A DNA stretch of 56,951 bases from an uncultured Clostridia bacterium (GCA_945918815.1 CAMEIU010000001.1:1-56951); one strand, 5' to 3'. Positions 7,381-14,928 are shown, counted from the first letter of the stretch. Notes: generated from the letters alone by a model not told the origin. Numbers and translations: made by a program.

Positions 7381-8702
7381 TGACCGCACACCTCCTTGAC
7401 GATGGAAATGGCTTGATCCATTTCCGTTTTGGTCACAAGCTCCGTGGCGCACCACAGCAGGCCGCCTTCCACGGGCTGGCCGCCGAGGATTCCCTTGGCC
7501 TCCAAGGCGTCAAGAATGGCCTGGGCGGTTTCGGGCTTGCAGGCGGTGACAAACTCATGGAAGAACTCGCCTTCATAGAGCAGGGGCAGCTTGGCCTCGC
7601 TCTGGAGCTGAGAAGCCAGATAGTGGGCCTTGGAGGTGCACAGGCTGGCGGCCTGCTCCATGCCGTCGGGACCCATGGCGGCCATGTAGACGGCGGCGGT
7701 CAGGGCGCAGAGGGCTTCGTTGGAGCAGATGTTGGAGGACGCCTTCTCGCGGCGGATGTGCTGCTCCCGGGCGGACAGAGTCAGAACGTAACCCCGGCGG
7801 CCTTCCCGGTCCTCGGTCTGGCCGACGATGCGGCCGGGCAGCTTCCGCAGCATGGCGTTGGTGGCGGCCATAAAGCCCAGGTAGGGACCGCCGAAGGACA
7901 GGGGCATGCCGAGAGGCTGGCCCTCGCCCACAGCCACGTCCGCGCCGCACTCGGCGGGCGTGGGCAGCAGGGCGGCGGCGATGGGATTGACGCTCATGAT
8001 GAACTTGGCGCCGGCGGCGTGGGCGATGGCGCCCAGGGCCTCCGCGTTTTCCACCTGGCCGAAGTAGTTGGGCTGCTGCAGCAGGAAGCAGGCGGCGTCA
8101 GCGCCCAGCAGGCCGGTCAGGGCCTCGGCGTCGGTACGGCCGTCCTTGGCGGGCACCACGATGACGTCCGTGTTGGAGCCGAAGGAATAGGTCTTGACCA
8201 CTTCCAGCACCTGGGGATGGACGCAGGCAGACACATAGACCTTTACCCGCTTGCGGTCCTTGCACATGGCCGTGGCCTCAGCGGCGGCGGTGGCGCCGTC
8301 GTAGACCGAGGCGTTGGACACGTCCATGCCGGTCAGCTGGCAGATCATGGTCTGATACTCAAAGATGGACTGCAGAATGCCCTGGCTGATCTCGGGCTGG
8401 TAAGGCGTGTAGGCCGTGACCAGCTCTTCCCGGCGTACCACGCTGCCCACGGCGGCGGGGATGAAATGCCGGTACGCGCCCGCGCCCCGCAGCACCGTGC
8501 GGAAGCGGGTGTTCTGCTCTGCCAGATTGGTGACGTCTGCCCGGACCTCCAGCTCGCACTTACCGGCGGGCAGGTCCAGGTCGCCGTCCTTCAGCAGCAT
8601 GTCATGGGGGACGCTTTCGTACAACGCCTCCAGGCTGTCGACGCCGATGGCCGACAGCATCTCCCTCTCTTCAGAAGGCGTGATGGGTACATAACGGCCC
8701 AT
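7377..8702 (-). CDS. gcvPA: Glycine dehydrogenase (decarboxylating), subunit 1
   Basis: A 441-residue protein forming the N-terminal half of the split P-protein, normal in length for this subunit. Conserved segments include the start region MGRYVPITPSEEREML and a stretch near residue 260 (GADVAVGEGQPLGMPLSFGGPYLG). It lacks the PLP lysine, which is on GcvPB, as expected. It begins 2 nt after the gcvH stop and ends inside the gcvPB start (ATGA), so the H-PA-PB genes are translationally coupled. The two-subunit P-protein is typical of many Bacillota. Confidence 0.97.
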   Translation of the reverse strand: MGRYVPITPSEEREMLSAIGVDSLEALYESVPHDMLLKDGDLDLPAGKCELEVRADVTNLAEQNTRFRTVLRGAGAYRHFIPAAVGSVVRREELVTAYTPYQPEISQGILQSIFEYQTMICQLTGMDVSNASVYDGATAAAEATAMCKDRKRVKVYVSACVHPQVLEVVKTYSFGSNTDVIVVPAKDGRTDAEALTGLLGADAACFLLQQPNYFGQVENAEALGAIAHAAGAKFIMSVNPIAAALLPTPAECGADVAVGEGQPLGMPLSFGGPYLGFMAATNAMLRKLPGRIVGQTEDREGRRGYVLTLSAREQHIRREKASSNICSNEALCALTAAVYMAAMGPDGMEQAASLCTSKAHYLASQLQSEAKLPLLYEGEFFHEFVTACKPETAQAILDALEAKGILGGQPVEGGLLWCATELVTKTEMDQAISIVKEVCGQ

Positions 8703-8704
8703 AC

Positions 8705-9091
8705 TCAGGCCTCCTCACAGGTTTCCAGGAACGCAGCGTACTCGTCGGCGGACAGCAGTTCGCCCTTGTCGGTGATGTTCTCGATCTTGGCGATCCAGGC
8801 TTCGTAGGGCTCGGAGTTCAGCTTCTCGGGCTCGTCGGCCAGACCCTCGTTGACCTCGGCGATGGTGCCGGACACGGGGCAGATGACGTCGGAGACGGCC
8901 TTGATAGACTCCACGTCGCAGAAGGATTCCTCGGCGGTGGTGGCGTCGCCGACCACGGGCAGGGTGATGAAGACCAGGTCGCCCAAAGCGTCCTGGGCAT
9001 AGTCGGTGATGCCGACCAGGACGGAGCCGTCCTCCAGCTCCTTGACCCACTCATGAGACTTGCTGTACTTCAATTCGGCAGGGATGTTCAT
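8705..9091 (-). CDS. gcvH: Glycine cleavage system H protein
   Basis: A 128-residue lipoyl carrier protein. The lipoylation lysine lies in ESIKAVSD (K64), in the usual position. The ATG at 9091 (MNIPAEL) has the ribosome binding site GGAGGTAC 5-6 nt upstream. A longer in-frame start covering that site is less likely. It shuttles the aminomethyl group between P- and T-proteins and is reoxidised by dihydrolipoamide dehydrogenase. No lpd or lipoate-protein ligase gene is seen in this window, so these must be supplied elsewhere. Confidence 0.96.
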   Translation of the reverse strand: MNIPAELKYSKSHEWVKELEDGSVLVGITDYAQDALGDLVFITLPVVGDATTAEESFCDVESIKAVSDVICPVSGTIAEVNEGLADEPEKLNSEPYEAWIAKIENITDKGELLSADEYAAFLETCEEA

Positions 9092-9104
9092 AATAAGTAC
9101 CTCC

Positions 9105-9285
9105 ATATTAATTGATAATTGAGAATGGATAATTGATCATGCATGTGTCGCTTTGCCGTGCCAGCTCCCTGTAGGGCACGGCCACTGGACGTGCCGCATG
9201 GAGGCAGCTGCGTCCCGTGACCGGCTGCCAAACGGCGCGTCGGGTCGCCGCGCCCTACAGTGGTCTGGTGCTTGATATGCGGTTT
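9105..9285. repeat. Repeat tract and core of a GGCACG palindromic element
   Basis: A degenerate GATAATTG/GAGAATGG tract (9105-9140) is followed by the inner part of the AATTGGGATTTG-family element: GTAGGGCACG...CGTGCCG, a GGCAG/CTGCC stem and CGCCCTACA (about 9172-9280). The usual terminal repeats are missing. It separates the gcvT-SHMT gene from gcvH. Confidence 0.7.
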
Positions 9286-9311
9286 TCGGCGTATTTCCCA
9301 GTGTGTGTTTC

Positions 9312-11963
9312 TTACAGGCCCAGGACCTTGGAAAGCTGCTCCAATGCGCCGTCCAGTTCCTTGTCGGTGAAGCAGTAGCGCGGCTCGGTGAAGTTGGCGC
9401 GGAGGGCCTTGACTTCTTCGCCCACTTCTTTGCCGTGCAGGACGCAGTCGGCGATCAGGTTGGCCAGGGTGCGGAACTCGTCGGGACCGAAGCCGAAGCG
9501 GGTCATCTCGGAAACGCCCATGCGCAGGGCGCCGGAGGCGGTGAAGCCTTCTTCATTGGGCGTGGCCTGATAGTTGACGATGATGTTGTTCCGCTCCAGA
9601 CGCTCGGCCACCTCGGGGCCGCAGCCGTAGCCGACGCTGGCGATGACCTGATGGGTCTCGGTGTAGCCCATGCTGGGATCGCCCGCCACATCCAGACCGG
9701 CTTCCTTCAGGCTCTGGGCGAAGGACTTGGCATTGCGGATGACGGCGCTCTGATACTCGTCCTTGAAGCAGTTCATCTCGTAGGCCGCCATCAGCTGGCC
9801 CACCAGAGTGCCCAGATGGTGGTTGGAGACGCTGCCGGGGAAGGTGCGGGTCTCGATGGTCTCCCACAGGCCGTACTTCAGGTCTTCCTTCTTCCAGTTG
9901 ACGCCGATGACGCCGCGCTGGGGACCGAAGAAGGTCTTGTGGGTGGAGCCGGTTACAATCTCCGCACCCTCTTTGAAGGGCTCCTGGAAGTGCTTGCCCA
10001 CCAGACCCAGGACGTGGGCCATATCATACATGATGGTAGTGGGGATGTTCTGCTCGTCTACAAACTGGCGGATCTCGGCCACAGGCTCCTTCCGCAGGAC
10101 CATGGACTTGCCGAAGATGATCAGCTCGGGCTTGTACTGGTCGATGACGGTCTTGGTGGCCTCCACGTCGATGCGGTAGGGATCGTCGGCGCAGACGGGG
10201 AAGTTGACGACCATGGGCTTCTCGGTGACGGGATCCACGGCCACGTAGTCATGGAGGGCGCCCATGGGCTGGGCGCTCAGGTGGCCGCCGCGGATGATGT
10301 GGTTGTTGAGGATGTAGCCCAGGCGGACGGGGTTGCGCTTGCGGTCCACGCGGTTCTTGAAGTCCATCAAAGCGGAGAACACGGCCATGTTGGACATCTG
10401 GCCGGACAGCACGCGGGTCTCGGCCTCGGTGCAGCCCAGGTACTTGGCCATCTCGGCGGAGAGCAGCTGCTCCACATAGTCGATGAACTTGGTGCCCTGA
10501 TAGTAGAAGACCTCGCTGTCATAGAAGGCCTTGACCTTCTTGTGCTCGGCGTAGCGGCCGGCGGGATCGGCGGCGCACAGCAGACGCACGGCGGGGGAGG
10601 GGGTCATCTCGGAGGGAATCAGGTTGATGCAGTCCCGCTGCCGCCAGGTGTGGTTTTCGGCGGCCTTGGCCAGCAGCTCCTGGGCCTTGGCGGCGTAGTT
10701 CTCGGCAGGGGCGGCGGCGTCCTCTTCCTCAGGCCGCCACAGAATGGGACGGGCGAAGGGAGGCGCATCGTTGCGCATATGATAGGGAACCACGACCGCG
10801 TCCATGCGCTTGCCGCGGATGTCGATCTGTACATGGTCGTCGTCCAGCAGGTCGCTCTTCAAATAAGCCAGACCGATGGAGCGGCGGGACTTCTCGTCGA
10901 GGATGGTGGTGTCCAGGCCCTCGCCCTCGGTGGTAAAGTAGGGCACCATGGTGCCGGAGGTCACATAGCCCACTTCTTCGCCATTGCGGTACACGGGGAA
11001 GCCGGCGCGGAGAACGCCGCGCTCCAGCAGAGCGATGGGACGGATCTTATAGGGCAGGTCGGCGATATGGCTGAAGTCCCGGTTCATGATCTCCCGGAAG
11101 GCGGCAGCCTGCTTCTCCAGGGGCGCGCGGCCGATGAAGTCGCCCTTGGCCGGGGCGAAGCTGACGGCGAATTTCGCCAGGGGCACGGCAAAGATCTGGG
11201 TGTCCTCGCCGTACTTGTTGATGCCCATCTCATGGCCGTAGAGGGGCAGACCGGCTTCCAGACGCAGGGTGTCGCGGGCGCCGAGACCGGCGGGGCGGGC
11301 GCCCAGGTCCATCAGACGCTTCCAGAAATAGGCCGCGTCTTCGGAGGGCACATACATTTCATAGCCCAGAGGCTCGCCGGTATAGCCGGTCTTGGCCAGA
11401 CGGACGGTGCGGCCGTCGATGGTCTGGGTGCTCAGAGCGTTCCGGACGGGCTCCGCCGTGGGCTGCGCGCCGTTCAGCATGGAGATAAGCAGGTCCTTGG
11501 ACTTGGGACCCTGGACGGCGATGGCGGCCAGCTTGTCGCTGATGTTCTCAATGGTCACGTCGTAATCCTTGGCCACGGCTTCCAGATGGGCCAGGTCCTT
11601 GTCGATGTTGGCCGCGTTGATGACCAGGAAGTAATTGCCCTCTTCAAACCGGTACAGATACGCGTCGTCCACAGCGCCGCCGGTCTCGTTGGGAATGATG
11701 CAGTACTGGGCCTGGTTCAGATCCAGGGCAAGCACGTTGCTGGAGAGGACATGCTGCAGAAATGCCACCTGATCCGGACCGGAGATCACCAGCCGGCCCA
11801 TGTGGGACACATCAAACAGGCTGCAGAAGTTCCGGGTGTACAGGTGCTCCTCCACGATGCCGCTGGGATACTGGATGGGCATGTCCCAACCGCCGAAGTC
11901 CACCATGGTGGCCCCCAGCTCCACATGGACGTCATGGAGAATGGTACGTTTCAATTCGCTCAA
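9312..11963 (-). CDS. gcvT-glyA: Fusion of aminomethyltransferase (GcvT) and serine hydroxymethyltransferase
   Basis: An 883-residue protein in one uninterrupted frame. Residues 1 to about 405 are a full GcvT (FDVSHMGRL near residue 50, GARDTLRLEAGLPLYGHE near residue 230, C-terminal barrel with GYVTSGT). After a short alanine-rich linker, residues from about 425 to the end form a divergent serine hydroxymethyltransferase with SGQMSNMAVF, YDMAHVLGLV and the PLP-lysine motif STHKT (K676). GcvT yields 5,10-methylene-tetrahydrofolate; SHMT can add that unit to a second glycine to make serine. The start is TTG (11961-11963), with AGGAGG 8 nt upstream and no competing ATG nearby. The gene lies directly behind the glycine riboswitch. 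Confidence 0.93.
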   Translation of the reverse strand: MSELKRTILHDVHVELGATMVDFGGWDMPIQYPSGIVEEHLYTRNFCSLFDVSHMGRLVISGPDQVAFLQHVLSSNVLALDLNQAQYCIIPNETGGAVDDAYLYRFEEGNYFLVINAANIDKDLAHLEAVAKDYDVTIENISDKLAAIAVQGPKSKDLLISMLNGAQPTAEPVRNALSTQTIDGRTVRLAKTGYTGEPLGYEMYVPSEDAAYFWKRLMDLGARPAGLGARDTLRLEAGLPLYGHEMGINKYGEDTQIFAVPLAKFAVSFAPAKGDFIGRAPLEKQAAAFREIMNRDFSHIADLPYKIRPIALLERGVLRAGFPVYRNGEEVGYVTSGTMVPYFTTEGEGLDTTILDEKSRRSIGLAYLKSDLLDDDHVQIDIRGKRMDAVVVPYHMRNDAPPFARPILWRPEEEDAAAPAENYAAKAQELLAKAAENHTWRQRDCINLIPSEMTPSPAVRLLCAADPAGRYAEHKKVKAFYDSEVFYYQGTKFIDYVEQLLSAEMAKYLGCTEAETRVLSGQMSNMAVFSALMDFKNRVDRKRNPVRLGYILNNHIIRGGHLSAQPMGALHDYVAVDPVTEKPMVVNFPVCADDPYRIDVEATKTVIDQYKPELIIFGKSMVLRKEPVAEIRQFVDEQNIPTTIMYDMAHVLGLVGKHFQEPFKEGAEIVTGSTHKTFFGPQRGVIGVNWKKEDLKYGLWETIETRTFPGSVSNHHLGTLVGQLMAAYEMNCFKDEYQSAVIRNAKSFAQSLKEAGLDVAGDPSMGYTETHQVIASVGYGCGPEVAERLERNNIIVNYQATPNEEGFTASGALRMGVSEMTRFGFGPDEFRTLANLIADCVLHGKEVGEEVKALRANFTEPRYCFTDKELDGALEQLSKVLGL

Positions 11964-12014
11964 AGAAACCGCCTCCTAATACATTGTTTTCGGATTTCAG
12001 ATTAAGTGTTTAAG

Positions 12015-12058
12015 TAAAAAAATAAAACGGAGTGCGCCCAGAAAGACGCACTCCGTTT
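12015..12058 (-). terminator. Intrinsic terminator of the glycine riboswitch
   Basis: Arms ACGGAGTGCG (12028-12037) and CGCACTCCGT (12047-12056) form a 10-bp stem, followed on the minus strand by a long T-rich run (12015-12027). It directly abuts the second aptamer and shares bases with its closing P1 stem, the usual design of a transcriptional switch. Confidence 0.85.
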
Positions 12059-12215
12059 GCTTACCTGAAAGATTCTCCCGCCAGGCGGGATTGCTTCGTC
12101 GGTGTCCCATGGTTTGGGACTTTCCGGAGGACCATCTGGACCCAGTTCCTTTGCCTGAGAGTTTACTGCAACTGCCCCTTCGGCGCCGCTTTCGCGATCT
12201 CTCCCAGATCCATCA
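12045..12215 (-). promoter_or_regulatory. Tandem glycine riboswitch
   Basis: Reading the minus strand, aptamer 1 shows GGGAGAGATC, then CGCCGAAGGGGCA, then CTCTCAGGCAAAGGA (about 12215-12129). Aptamer 2 shows CACCGACGAAGCAA, a CCCGCC/GGCGGG stem and TCTTTCAGGTAA (about 12128-12045). These are the conserved core strings of the gcvT-type glycine aptamer. In this class glycine binding normally favours readthrough, switching on glycine breakdown. The second aptamer uses slightly unusual core bases (CGAAGCAA, CTTTCAGG). Confidence 0.93.
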
Positions 12216-12245
12216 TACGGTTCACACTATTTTATTTACGTTCCT

Positions 12246-12274
12246 ATGATAAACAAAAATTTTCCTCCTGTCAA
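12246..12274 (-). promoter_or_regulatory. Promoter of the gcv operon
   Basis: On the minus strand TTGACA (12274-12269) and TATCAT (12251-12246) are separated by 17 bp. This places the transcript start about 20-25 nt before the glycine aptamer. Confidence 0.75.
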
Positions 12275-12320
12275 GCGCGGGATTGCCGGATTTGGCATTT
12301 TGTACTGGGTTCCCGGTTCA

Positions 12321-12349
12321 TTGACAAACCGGCTGGGACGTGTTACGAT
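12321..12349 (+). promoter_or_regulatory. Promoter of the XdhC-like gene
   Basis: TTGACA (12321-12326), 17-bp spacer, TACGAT (12344-12349). Divergent from the gcv promoter about 50 bp away. Confidence 0.7.
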
Positions 12350-12387
12350 ATACCAATAAACATAGTGCGTTGCAGTGAAAGGATGGT

Positions 12388-13311
12388 GTGCGGATGCGGG
12401 AGGAATGGAAGAAAATCTGGGAAGCGGTCCAGAGCGGCGCCCCGGCCACACTGGAATTGGAGGCCGAGGGAACCCGGTATTACCGGAATTTCCGGCCCCG
12501 GGAGCGGCTGATTCTGCTGGGCTGCGGCCATGTGTCCCAGGCCGTCTGCGGCTATGCCGCCGGACTTGGCTTTTCCGTGACGGCGGTGGACGACCGGCCA
12601 TCCTTCGCCAACCGGACCCTGTTTCCGCAGGCGGAGGCAGTTTTGTGCGACGATTTTGCGAAAGCCATTGAGCGGCTGCACATCAACGAAAACGACTATG
12701 TGGCCGTGGTGACCCGGGGCCACCGCTGTGACGCCGACCGATTGCGGGCCATTATGCCGGGGCCGTTTCCCAGATACCTGGGCATGATCGGCTCCAAGCG
12801 GCGGGTGGCCGCCCTGTTTCAGATGCTGGAGGACGAGGGCTTCTCCGGGGAGACCCTGCACCGAATTCATTCCCCCATCGGACTTTCCATCGGGGCCCTG
12901 ACCGTGCCGGAGATCGCCATTTCCATTGCGGCGGAGCTGATTCAGACCAGACGGCAGGATGTGGACCCCCGCTCCAAGCAGTCCATCCTGACCCAGGAGG
13001 ACATGGATATCAAGCTGCTGGAATTCCTGGCCTGCGATGAGACGCCCAAGACCGTCATGGTGGTCTGTGAGACCCGCGGCTCCACGCCGGTGAAATCCGG
13101 GGCCATGATGGTCGTGGACCGGAACTACCACGCCGTGGGCACCATCGGCGGCGGCTGCGGAGAAAGCGCGGTGCTGCTGGATGCCTACAAGCTCATCGGC
13201 ACCGGCCAGACCCGCTGCGTCACCGTGAACATGAGCAACGACGTGGCAGAAGAAGAGGGCATGGTCTGCGGCGGCCAGATGAAGGTATTTCTGGCAGACG
13301 TCTCGGAATGA
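12388..13311 (+). CDS. XdhC/CoxI-family molybdenum hydroxylase maturation factor, reversed domain order
   Basis: A 307-residue protein. Residues about 40-185 are the Rossmann-like XdhC C-terminal domain (LLGCGHVSQAV, later GMIGSKRRVAALF and PIGLSIGALTVPEIAISIAAELI). Residues about 205-305 are the CoxI-type domain (ETRGSTPVKSGAMMVV, GTIGGGCGES, GMVCGGQMKVF). Classical XdhC carries these two domains in the opposite order. XdhC proteins deliver or protect sulfurated molybdenum cofactor for xanthine-dehydrogenase-type enzymes, and such an enzyme lies at 23376-27056. GTG at 12388 or ATG at 12394 may be the start; an AAAGGA site lies before both. It has its own promoter, divergent from gcv. Confidence 0.85.
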   Translation: MRMREEWKKIWEAVQSGAPATLELEAEGTRYYRNFRPRERLILLGCGHVSQAVCGYAAGLGFSVTAVDDRPSFANRTLFPQAEAVLCDDFAKAIERLHINENDYVAVVTRGHRCDADRLRAIMPGPFPRYLGMIGSKRRVAALFQMLEDEGFSGETLHRIHSPIGLSIGALTVPEIAISIAAELIQTRRQDVDPRSKQSILTQEDMDIKLLEFLACDETPKTVMVVCETRGSTPVKSGAMMVVDRNYHAVGTIGGGCGESAVLLDAYKLIGTGQTRCVTVNMSNDVAEEEGMVCGGQMKVFLADVSE

Positions 13312-13372
13312 ATGGACAATTGATCATTGACAATTGACAATAGGGGCGACCCTTGCGGTCGTGCGCCCGATT
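13312..13372. repeat. GACAATTG tract plus GGGGCGACC palindrome
   Basis: Immediately after the XdhC-like stop codon come GACAATTG units and then TAGGGGCGACCCTTGCGGTCG. The latter also occurs at 30622-30648. Non-coding. Confidence 0.7.
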
Positions 13373-13431
13373 TTTAAGCGGCACGCCCAATGGCCGCGCA
13401 TTTTATGATAAGGAAGGAACAGATCAATTCA

Positions 13432-14183
13432 ATGCTGAGTCAATTTTCGAGAACCGAGCTGCTGCTGGGCCATGAAGGCATGGAGCGGCTGCAAAACGCC
13501 CGGGTGGCCGTGTTTGGAATCGGCGGCGTGGGCGGATACACGGTGGAGGCCCTGGCCCGCAGCGGCGTCGGCGCCCTGGACCTGATCGACGACGACCGGG
13601 TGTGCTTGACCAACATCAACCGGCAAATTCTCGCCACCCGGAAGACCGTGGCGCAGTACAAGGTGGACGTGGCGGAACAGCGGATTTTGGACATCAATCC
13701 CAAGGCCGTGGTCCGCCCGAGACCGCGGACCAGTTCGATTTTACCCAGTACGACTATGTGGTGGACGCCATCGACACGGTCAAGGGAAAGCTGGAGCTGG
13801 TGATGCAGGCAGACCGGGCCGGAGTGCCCATCATCAGCTCCATGGGCGCGGGCAATAAAATGGACCCGACGGCCTTCGAGGTGGCGGACATCTACGAGAC
13901 GTCCGTGTGTCCCCTGGCCCGGGTCATGCGCCATGAATTGAAGAAGCGCGGCATCAAAAAGCTGAAGGTGGTCTATTCCAAGGAGGCCGCCATGACGCCC
14001 ATTGAGGACATGGCCATCAGCTGCAAGACCAACTGCATCTGCCCGCCGGGCACGGAGCGGAAGTGTACGGTCCGCCGCCAGGTCCCCGGCAGCAACGCCT
14101 TTGTCCCCCCGGTGGCCGGCCTGATCATCGCCGGTGAGGTGGTCAAGGATCTGACCGGCATCAGAGGCGAAGGAAAAGTATAA
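13432..14183 (+). pseudogene. tcdA: tRNA threonylcarbamoyladenosine dehydratase (TcdA), frameshifted
   Basis: A ThiF/E1-like protein split over two frames. The first part (MLSQFSRTELLLGHEGMERL, nucleotide-binding GIGGVGGY, then NINRQILAT) is in frame with 13432. The second part (FDFTQYDYVVDAIDTVKGK to the C-terminal CPPGTERKCTVRRQVPGSNAFVPPVAG) is one base out of frame. The break is at about 13711-13720. Compared with my memory of the E. coli protein, about seven residues are also missing at the junction, so a deletion near 22 nt fits better than one lost base. TcdA forms cyclic t6A at position 37 of tRNA. It is either a real loss of function or an assembly error. The alternative start 13405 is in frame. 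Confidence 0.8.
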
Positions 14184-14188
14184 ATATC

Positions 14189-14258
14189 GAAGCGCCCCCC
14201 GTGTTCCCTGTAGGGGCGGCTATCAGCCGCCCGCATGGAGCACGAGGGCGCTTTCGTT
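14189..14258. terminator. Two-way terminator with a nested GGCGGCT palindrome
   Basis: Outer arms CGAAGCGCC (14189-) and GGGCGCTTTCG (to about 14253) enclose the inner palindrome GGGCGGCT-ATC-AGCCGCCC. The arms are followed by TTTTTTC on the plus strand. It lies between the convergent tcdA and rrf2 genes and has the same plan as the hairpin at 15869-15940. Confidence 0.7.
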
Positions 14259-14261
14259 TTT

Positions 14262-14693
14262 TCAGATTACATAGTCGTCTCCCGGATTGTCCACCTGCAT
14301 CAGATCGGCGATGGTGAACCGGTCCAGATAATCGTTGATGACCTGGTCCAGCCCTTTCCACAGGGGCAGGGTGCGGCAGCGGGTCACGCGGGTGCAGGGG
14401 GCCGCGTCCTGCTCCAGGCAGGCCACCGGGGCCAGGGACCCTTCGGTCAGCCGGAGAATGCTGCCTACGGTAAACTGCTCCGGCGGTTTGCTCAGCCGGT
14501 AGCCGCCGCCTTTGCCCCGGAGCCCCGTCAAAACGCCGCCCTTGACCAGGGTCTTGACGATGCTCTCCAAATACTTCTCGGAAATCTCCTGCCGTTCCGC
14601 GATTTCCTTCAGCGGCACAAATTCCTCCGCCTGGTGCTCGGCCATATCGATCAGGACCCGCAATGCGTATCGTCCTCTGGTTGAAATCATCAT
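14262..14693 (-). CDS. Rrf2-family transcriptional regulator (CymR/IscR-like)
   Basis: A 143-residue protein. The N-terminal winged helix is typical (STRGRYALRVLIDMA, then ISEKYLESIVKTLVKGGVLTGLRGKGGGYRLS). Three cysteines, C92, C100 and C106, sit where IscR-type members bind an Fe-S cluster, with slightly different spacing. The gene is divergent from cysK. In Bacillus and Staphylococcus the Rrf2 protein CymR represses cysteine genes and binds CysK as corepressor, so a cysteine-related role is plausible. The ATG at 14693 has GTGAGGA about 8 nt upstream; a GTG further upstream is less likely. Its own promoter overlaps one of two matching operator-like sites. Confidence 0.9.
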   Translation of the reverse strand: MMISTRGRYALRVLIDMAEHQAEEFVPLKEIAERQEISEKYLESIVKTLVKGGVLTGLRGKGGGYRLSKPPEQFTVGSILRLTEGSLAPVACLEQDAAPCTRVTRCRTLPLWKGLDQVINDYLDRFTIADLMQVDNPGDDYVI

Positions 14694-14715
14694 AGGCTTG
14701 TTCCTCACTTCCTTT

Positions 14716-14736
14716 TACCTATTATAACGCATGGTA
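14716..14736. promoter_or_regulatory. Operator-like site 1 (TACC-N13-GGTA) over the rrf2 -10 box
   Basis: TACC (14716-14719), 13 bp, GGTA (14733-14736). Shares TACCTA, TGGTAAA and identical spacing with site 2 at 14807-14827. It covers the minus-strand -10 box of the regulator gene, which would allow autorepression. Confidence 0.55.
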
Positions 14737-14749
14737 AATGGGAATTCAA
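14721..14749 (-). promoter_or_regulatory. Promoter of the rrf2 regulator
   Basis: Minus strand TTGAAT (14749-14744) and TATAAT (14726-14721) with a 17-bp spacer. Confidence 0.7.
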
Positions 14750-14770
14750 TGATTATTTCAAAAATCCCTA

Positions 14771-14799
14771 TTGACAAATGGTACGAGTGGGGCTATAAT
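14771..14799 (+). promoter_or_regulatory. Promoter of the leader ORF and cysK
   Basis: Perfect consensus: TTGACA (14771-14776), 17 bp, TATAAT (14794-14799). Transcription should start near 14806, at the edge of operator-like site 2. Confidence 0.88.
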
Positions 14800-14806
14800 C
14801 CCTATA

Positions 14807-14827
14807 TACCTACTTGAAAGGTTGGTA
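14807..14827. promoter_or_regulatory. Operator-like site 2 (TACC-N13-GGTA) at the cysK start site
   Basis: TACC (14807-14810), 13 bp, GGTA (14824-14827). It matches site 1 in half-sites and spacing and sits just downstream of the -10 box, where a bound Rrf2 dimer would block transcription. Confidence 0.55.
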
Positions 14828-14830
14828 AAG

Positions 14831-14884
14831 ATGATACAAATGGTGCAGCGCAAACGATGTTGCCGCGGCAAACGGCGCTTCTGA
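14831..14884 (+). CDS. Possible 17-residue Cys-Cys leader peptide upstream of cysK
   Basis: A short ORF, MIQMVQRKRCCRGKRRF, lies between a consensus promoter and cysK. It has an AAAGG ribosome binding site about 9 nt before its ATG and two adjacent cysteine codons at 14858-14863 within a very basic peptide. Its stop codon is 44 nt before the cysK start. The placement and the paired codons of the end-product amino acid resemble ribosome-stalling leader peptides of amino-acid operons. I see no intrinsic terminator between it and cysK, so control would have to be translational or through RNA stability. Translation is not proven. Confidence 0.5.
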   Translation: MIQMVQRKRCCRGKRRF

Positions 14885-14903
14885 CATTCTGAATAAAACA
14901 AAT

Positions 14904-14920
14904 CTCAAATTATTTGGAGG
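14904..14920 (+). promoter_or_regulatory. Small hairpin over the cysK ribosome binding site
   Basis: CTCAAAT (14904-14910) can pair with ATTTGGAG (14912-14919) with one bulged G, covering part of the TTTGGAGG ribosome binding site of cysK. It is weak (7 bp, 1-nt loop), so another fold could compete with it. Confidence 0.35.
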
Positions 14921-14928
14921 AATTGAGT

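Noticed and set aside
9303..12005. 900-codon open frame on the plus strand opposite the GcvT-SHMT gene
   Set aside because: Composition (many Gly, His, Val, Gln, few family motifs) is typical of the antisense of a GC-rich gene. The minus-strand frame has clear motifs and a ribosome binding site.
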